64,000 nucleotides of DNA, taken from NCBI GenBank assembly GCA_934272845.1, contig CAKQSF010000008.1, positions 14,133 to 78,132 of the forward strand. The letters run 5' to 3'. Shown one piece after another: positions 61,637 to 64,000 of the stretch (positions are counted from its first letter, which is position 1; each line of letters begins with the position of its first letter). The notes beneath the pieces are model-generated. The model was not told where the DNA came from and ran no database searches. It saw nothing but the letters and a program-made list of their open reading frames with translations. A program made the position numbers and the translations under genes. The stretch comes from an uncultured Prevotella sp. (GTDB lineage: Bacteria; Bacteroidota; Bacteroidia; Bacteroidales; Bacteroidaceae).

Positions 61637-62329
61637 AACTCTTATCATTGTCAGTCCATCGCGCAGTGGCAACATGACCCTTGTTACGCGACTGTCCTTA
61701 GCCACATAATCATTAAAACGGCGTATTCCCTGCGTTTGTTTATCGCGGTCATAGTCATGGTCTATCACATGGCCATCCCACAAAGTGTTGTCGGCAAGGA
61801 TGATAGCGCCAGGCGACATTAGTGGAAGCAGTGCCTCGAGAGTCTCTATATATGTGCGTTTGTCACCGTCAATGAATGCCATATCGAACGTTTTGCCAAG
61901 TTTAGGGGCTTCGGTAATGGCATCGCCTATGATGAATGTTATCCTGTTTGCCCACGGGGAGCCTTCTATCCACGGTCGTGTGAATGGTTCCTGTTCATCG
62001 TTTATCTCAAAAGTATAGACGTGACCATCACCCTCTAGTCCTTCTGCCATACATAGGGCGGAGTAACCAGAGAATGTTCCAACCTCAATGATGTTATGCG
62101 GACGCACCATCTGTACGAGCATCTTTAGCAGACGTCCTTGCAGACGTCCTGAAGCCATGCGCCCATGAAGAATGTGTATGTTGGTGGCACGCCATAAATG
62201 GTACAGGTATTCGGGTTCAGGATCGGAGTGCTCCAGTACGTAGTCATCAAGCAACGCTTCACGTTCGCTGTCATCACCTGCAGGAACCGGGGTGGTATGC
62301 AGTGGGTTTTGGGTATGTGACTTTGCCAT
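61628..62329 (-). CDS. Class I SAM-dependent O-methyltransferase
   Basis: 233 residues. The catechol/caffeoyl-CoA OMT-like fold is seen in IIEVGTFSGYSALCMAEGL (SAM-binding loop), YTFEINDEQ, DMAFIDGDKRTYIET (metal-binding Asp) and ILADNTLWDGHV. The acceptor is unknown. Its ATG shares one base with the aroQ stop, so the genes are cotranscribed; the link to aroQ is positional only. Confidence 0.87.
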   Translation of the reverse strand: MAKSHTQNPLHTTPVPAGDDSEREALLDDYVLEHSDPEPEYLYHLWRATNIHILHGRMASGRLQGRLLKMLVQMVRPHNIIEVGTFSGYSALCMAEGLEGDGHVYTFEINDEQEPFTRPWIEGSPWANRITFIIGDAITEAPKLGKTFDMAFIDGDKRTYIETLEALLPLMSPGAIILADNTLWDGHVIDHDYDRDKQTQGIRRFNDYVAKDSRVTRVMLPLRDGLTMIRVNS

Positions 62330-62754
62330 TAGCGGTTACATTCAATGAGAGCCTCCACGCCAAGGCGGTAACTGTCAAGTCCGAATCCGCATATTACGCC
62401 CTTGCAGGCTGGTGAGAGATAAGAATGGTGACGAAACTCCTCACGTGTATGTACATTGCTGATGTGAACCTCAATGACAGGACATTTCAGTGAGCGTATG
62501 CAGTCGTGCAGGGCTACGGAGGTGTGGGTGTATGCACCAGCATTGAGTACTACGCCATCGTATGTAAAGCCAACTTCCTGTAGTTTGTTTATCATTTCGC
62601 CCTCAATATTGCTCTGGTAGTATTCCAGTTCAACGTTAGGGTAACGTCCTTTAAGTTGTGGCAGATAACTCTCAAAGGAACTACTGCCGTAGATGCCTGG
62701 TTCCCTTACACCAAGAAGGTTAAGGTTGGGGCCGTTCATTATAAGTATTTTCAT
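62329..62754 (-). CDS. aroQ: Type II 3-dehydroquinate dehydratase
   Basis: 141 residues, dodecameric type II enzyme of the shikimate pathway. ILIMNGPNLNLLGVREPGIY contains the lid Arg17 and catalytic Tyr22; LNAGAYTHTSVALHDC and EVHISNVHTREEFRHHS are the other active-site blocks. First gene of a two-gene unit with the methyltransferase. Confidence 0.96.
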   Translation of the reverse strand: MKILIMNGPNLNLLGVREPGIYGSSSFESYLPQLKGRYPNVELEYYQSNIEGEMINKLQEVGFTYDGVVLNAGAYTHTSVALHDCIRSLKCPVIEVHISNVHTREEFRHHSYLSPACKGVICGFGLDSYRLGVEALIECNR

Positions 62755-62771
62755 AGTTCGTTAAGTTTTTT

Positions 62772-62963
62772 GGGGGGCTATTAATTACCACTGTTATGTA
62801 AAAGTTCATTAATGTAATGACGTCTTGTCATCTTTCTGTCTCTTATCGGCTCAAAGTGTAAGTGCGCTCAGTCAAGTAGCACGCTACACTTCTTCTCTTA
62901 CTTACACACTTTGAACTCGATAATAGCATCGAAACATAACAAAGGTAATTAATAGAACCGCCC
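62772..62963. mobile_element. MITE family 3, full-size copy (about 192 bp)
   Basis: Ends GGGGGGCTATTAATTACC / GGTAATTAATAGAACCGCCC; interior with AGTAAGAGAAGAAGTGTA on the minus strand. Almost the same length as families 1 and 2. Flanking target duplications are unclear. The rest of 62755-63138 is AT-rich with a run of ATTCTTC words at 63103-63156. Confidence 0.7.
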
Positions 62964-63138
62964 TTTAATCAGAGTAAACAAAGAATGTATAATGAAGGAT
63001 TAGATAAGATTATGAAGAATATGATTGACGAATATGACGATGTTTAGATGAATATGAAAATTTTATTTAGTATGTTAATCACTATGCAAACAAACGTAAC
63101 ATCTATTCTTCATTCTTCGTTCTTCTATTCTTTATTCT

Positions 63139-63861
63139 TCATTCCTCATTCTTCAGTATTTCAATAAGTTTCCCCATACCCTCACTTGCTCCGCACTGTA
63201 TATGCATTACGTTATTCTGTGCGGTTACAGGCTTAGGGTCAATGAGATAGATAGGTGTTCCAGGACGAACATACTGCACCAGTCCAGCGGCAGGGTATAC
63301 GTTGAGCGATGTACCGATGATAACGAATATGTCAGCCGTGAGTGTTTCCTCAATGGCAGGCTCCATGTTAGGTACAGACTCTCCGAAGAATACTATATAA
63401 GGACGTAGTAACGAGCCGTCAGCGGCTTTCTCACCGTGTGGCACCTCAAGTCCAGTTGGTCCGAAGCCTTCATGTGGTAGAGTAATGTGGCAGCGAGTGT
63501 TGTCCACGTCTCTGCTTGAACACATCTTCATCATTTCGCCATGCAGATGTACCACGTTGGTAGACCCAGCGGCTTCGTGCAGTGCGTCAACATTCTGTGT
63601 TACCACCGTTACGTCATAGTCCTTCTCCAGTTTCGCTAATAAACAGTGTGCCTCACATGGCTGAACATCCTTGTATTTAGTGCGTAGCATGTTATAGAAG
63701 TCGTTCACATAGCATGGATCAGCCTCCCAGCCCTCATGTGTTGCCACACGTTCCACTGGATAGTTGTCCCATAGTCCGCCCGCGTCACGAAAGGTGCTGA
63801 GTCCACTTTCTACCGATATTCCTGCGCCTGTTAGTGCTACTATCTTCTTTCTCTTGTTCAT
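63139..63861 (-). CDS. NAD-dependent protein deacylase (sirtuin) lacking the zinc ribbon
   Basis: 240 residues from ATG 63859-63861 (MNKRKKIVALTGAG); an in-frame ATG 13 codons earlier is less likely. NAD-binding GAGISVESGLSTFRD, TQNVDALHEAAG with catalytic His in HLHGEM, and IIGTSLNVYPAAG are present. The usual CxxC-CxxC zinc site is gone; only two unpaired Cys (CSSRDVDNTRC) remain, a state I recall from Bacteroides homologues too. It removes acyl groups from lysines in the cytoplasm using NAD. Confidence 0.88.
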   Translation of the reverse strand: MNKRKKIVALTGAGISVESGLSTFRDAGGLWDNYPVERVATHEGWEADPCYVNDFYNMLRTKYKDVQPCEAHCLLAKLEKDYDVTVVTQNVDALHEAAGSTNVVHLHGEMMKMCSSRDVDNTRCHITLPHEGFGPTGLEVPHGEKAADGSLLRPYIVFFGESVPNMEPAIEETLTADIFVIIGTSLNVYPAAGLVQYVRPGTPIYLIDPKPVTAQNNVMHIQCGASEGMGKLIEILKNEE

Positions 63862-63900
63862 AAGCGTATATGTTATAAATAAGGCTTTGCTTATGCGCAC

Positions 63901-64000
63901 CTTTTCTCGCCATGGCAGAACTCAAACAAGTTTGGTTCTGCTCATTTGGCTTAACGAAAACGTTGGACTTCATCCTTCGTTTTCTCGCCATGGCAGAACT
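63901..64000. repeat. Direct repeat truncated by the window edge
   Basis: TTTTCTCGCCATGGCAGAAC plus T occurs at 63901 and 63980 (period 79). The first copy continues into a hairpin (CAGAAC…CAAAC/GTTTG…GTTCTG). More copies may follow outside the window. Confidence 0.5.

Overview
The window is chromosomal DNA from a member of the Bacteroidetes, most likely a Prevotellaceae gut or rumen species. The evidence is a uppS-bamA-Skp block with DUF6089- and DUF6242-type genes upstream, AraC regulators fused to beta-propeller sensors, a BT0354/NrtR-like Nudix regulator, outer-membrane beta-barrel TonB receptors, a dockerin-tailed glycosidase, and promoters of the Bacteroidetes form TTTG-N20-TAnnTTTG. 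No rRNA, tRNA, CRISPR array, phage or complete transposase gene was recognised.

Layout. 1-3.9 kb (minus): an exported caspase-like protease, a sigma factor, a one-pass membrane protein resembling an anti-sigma factor, and an exported TPR-CHAT protein cut by the window edge. 3.9-4.8 kb: a gene-free stretch packed with nested small mobile elements and repeats. 4.8-7.5 kb: a split threonine/serine exporter, a small membrane protein and a LysR regulator. 7.7-16.3 kb: an envelope-biogenesis run, DUF6242 lipoprotein, DUF6089 barrel, uppS, bamA, three Skp/OmpH chaperones, murI. 16.7-39.8 kb: plant-polysaccharide genes (two kinase-less AraC/propeller regulators, GH88, a lyase/beta-helix fusion, two GH31, GH43, GH127, a Nudix regulator and an ADP-ribosylglycohydrolase), interrupted by a xanthine permease/xpt pair. 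40.3-51.4 kb (minus): a very large glycosyltransferase/HIT-like/SpoIID fusion, a LolC/E-like permease, rbfA, a GH25-MORN protein, a TonB receptor, a HIT protein and greA. 51.7-54.1 kb (plus): a CoA transferase and an SDR dehydrogenase. 54.4-59.6 kb: a 1734-residue GH51/GH43/dockerin enzyme. 60-64 kb: a 54-residue membrane peptide, a FucP-like transporter, an O-methyltransferase, aroQ and a sirtuin.

How the genes work together. The glycosidases point to depolymerisation of arabinose-, xylose- and uronic-acid-bearing plant cell-wall glycans. No SusC/SusD pair is present, so they presumably serve import systems encoded elsewhere. The 8-16 kb block makes and inserts outer-membrane proteins and supplies the undecaprenyl carrier and D-glutamate for peptidoglycan.

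The most unusual content is, first, the exported caspase/sigma/anti-sigma/CHAT operon. Second are three families of roughly 193-bp mobile elements. One carries a Bacteroidetes -7 box in its inverted repeats, pointing outward into adjacent genes, and two share a covarying hairpin. Third are about nine intergenic tandem arrays built on a 22-bp (or 44-bp) period with unrelated sequences.
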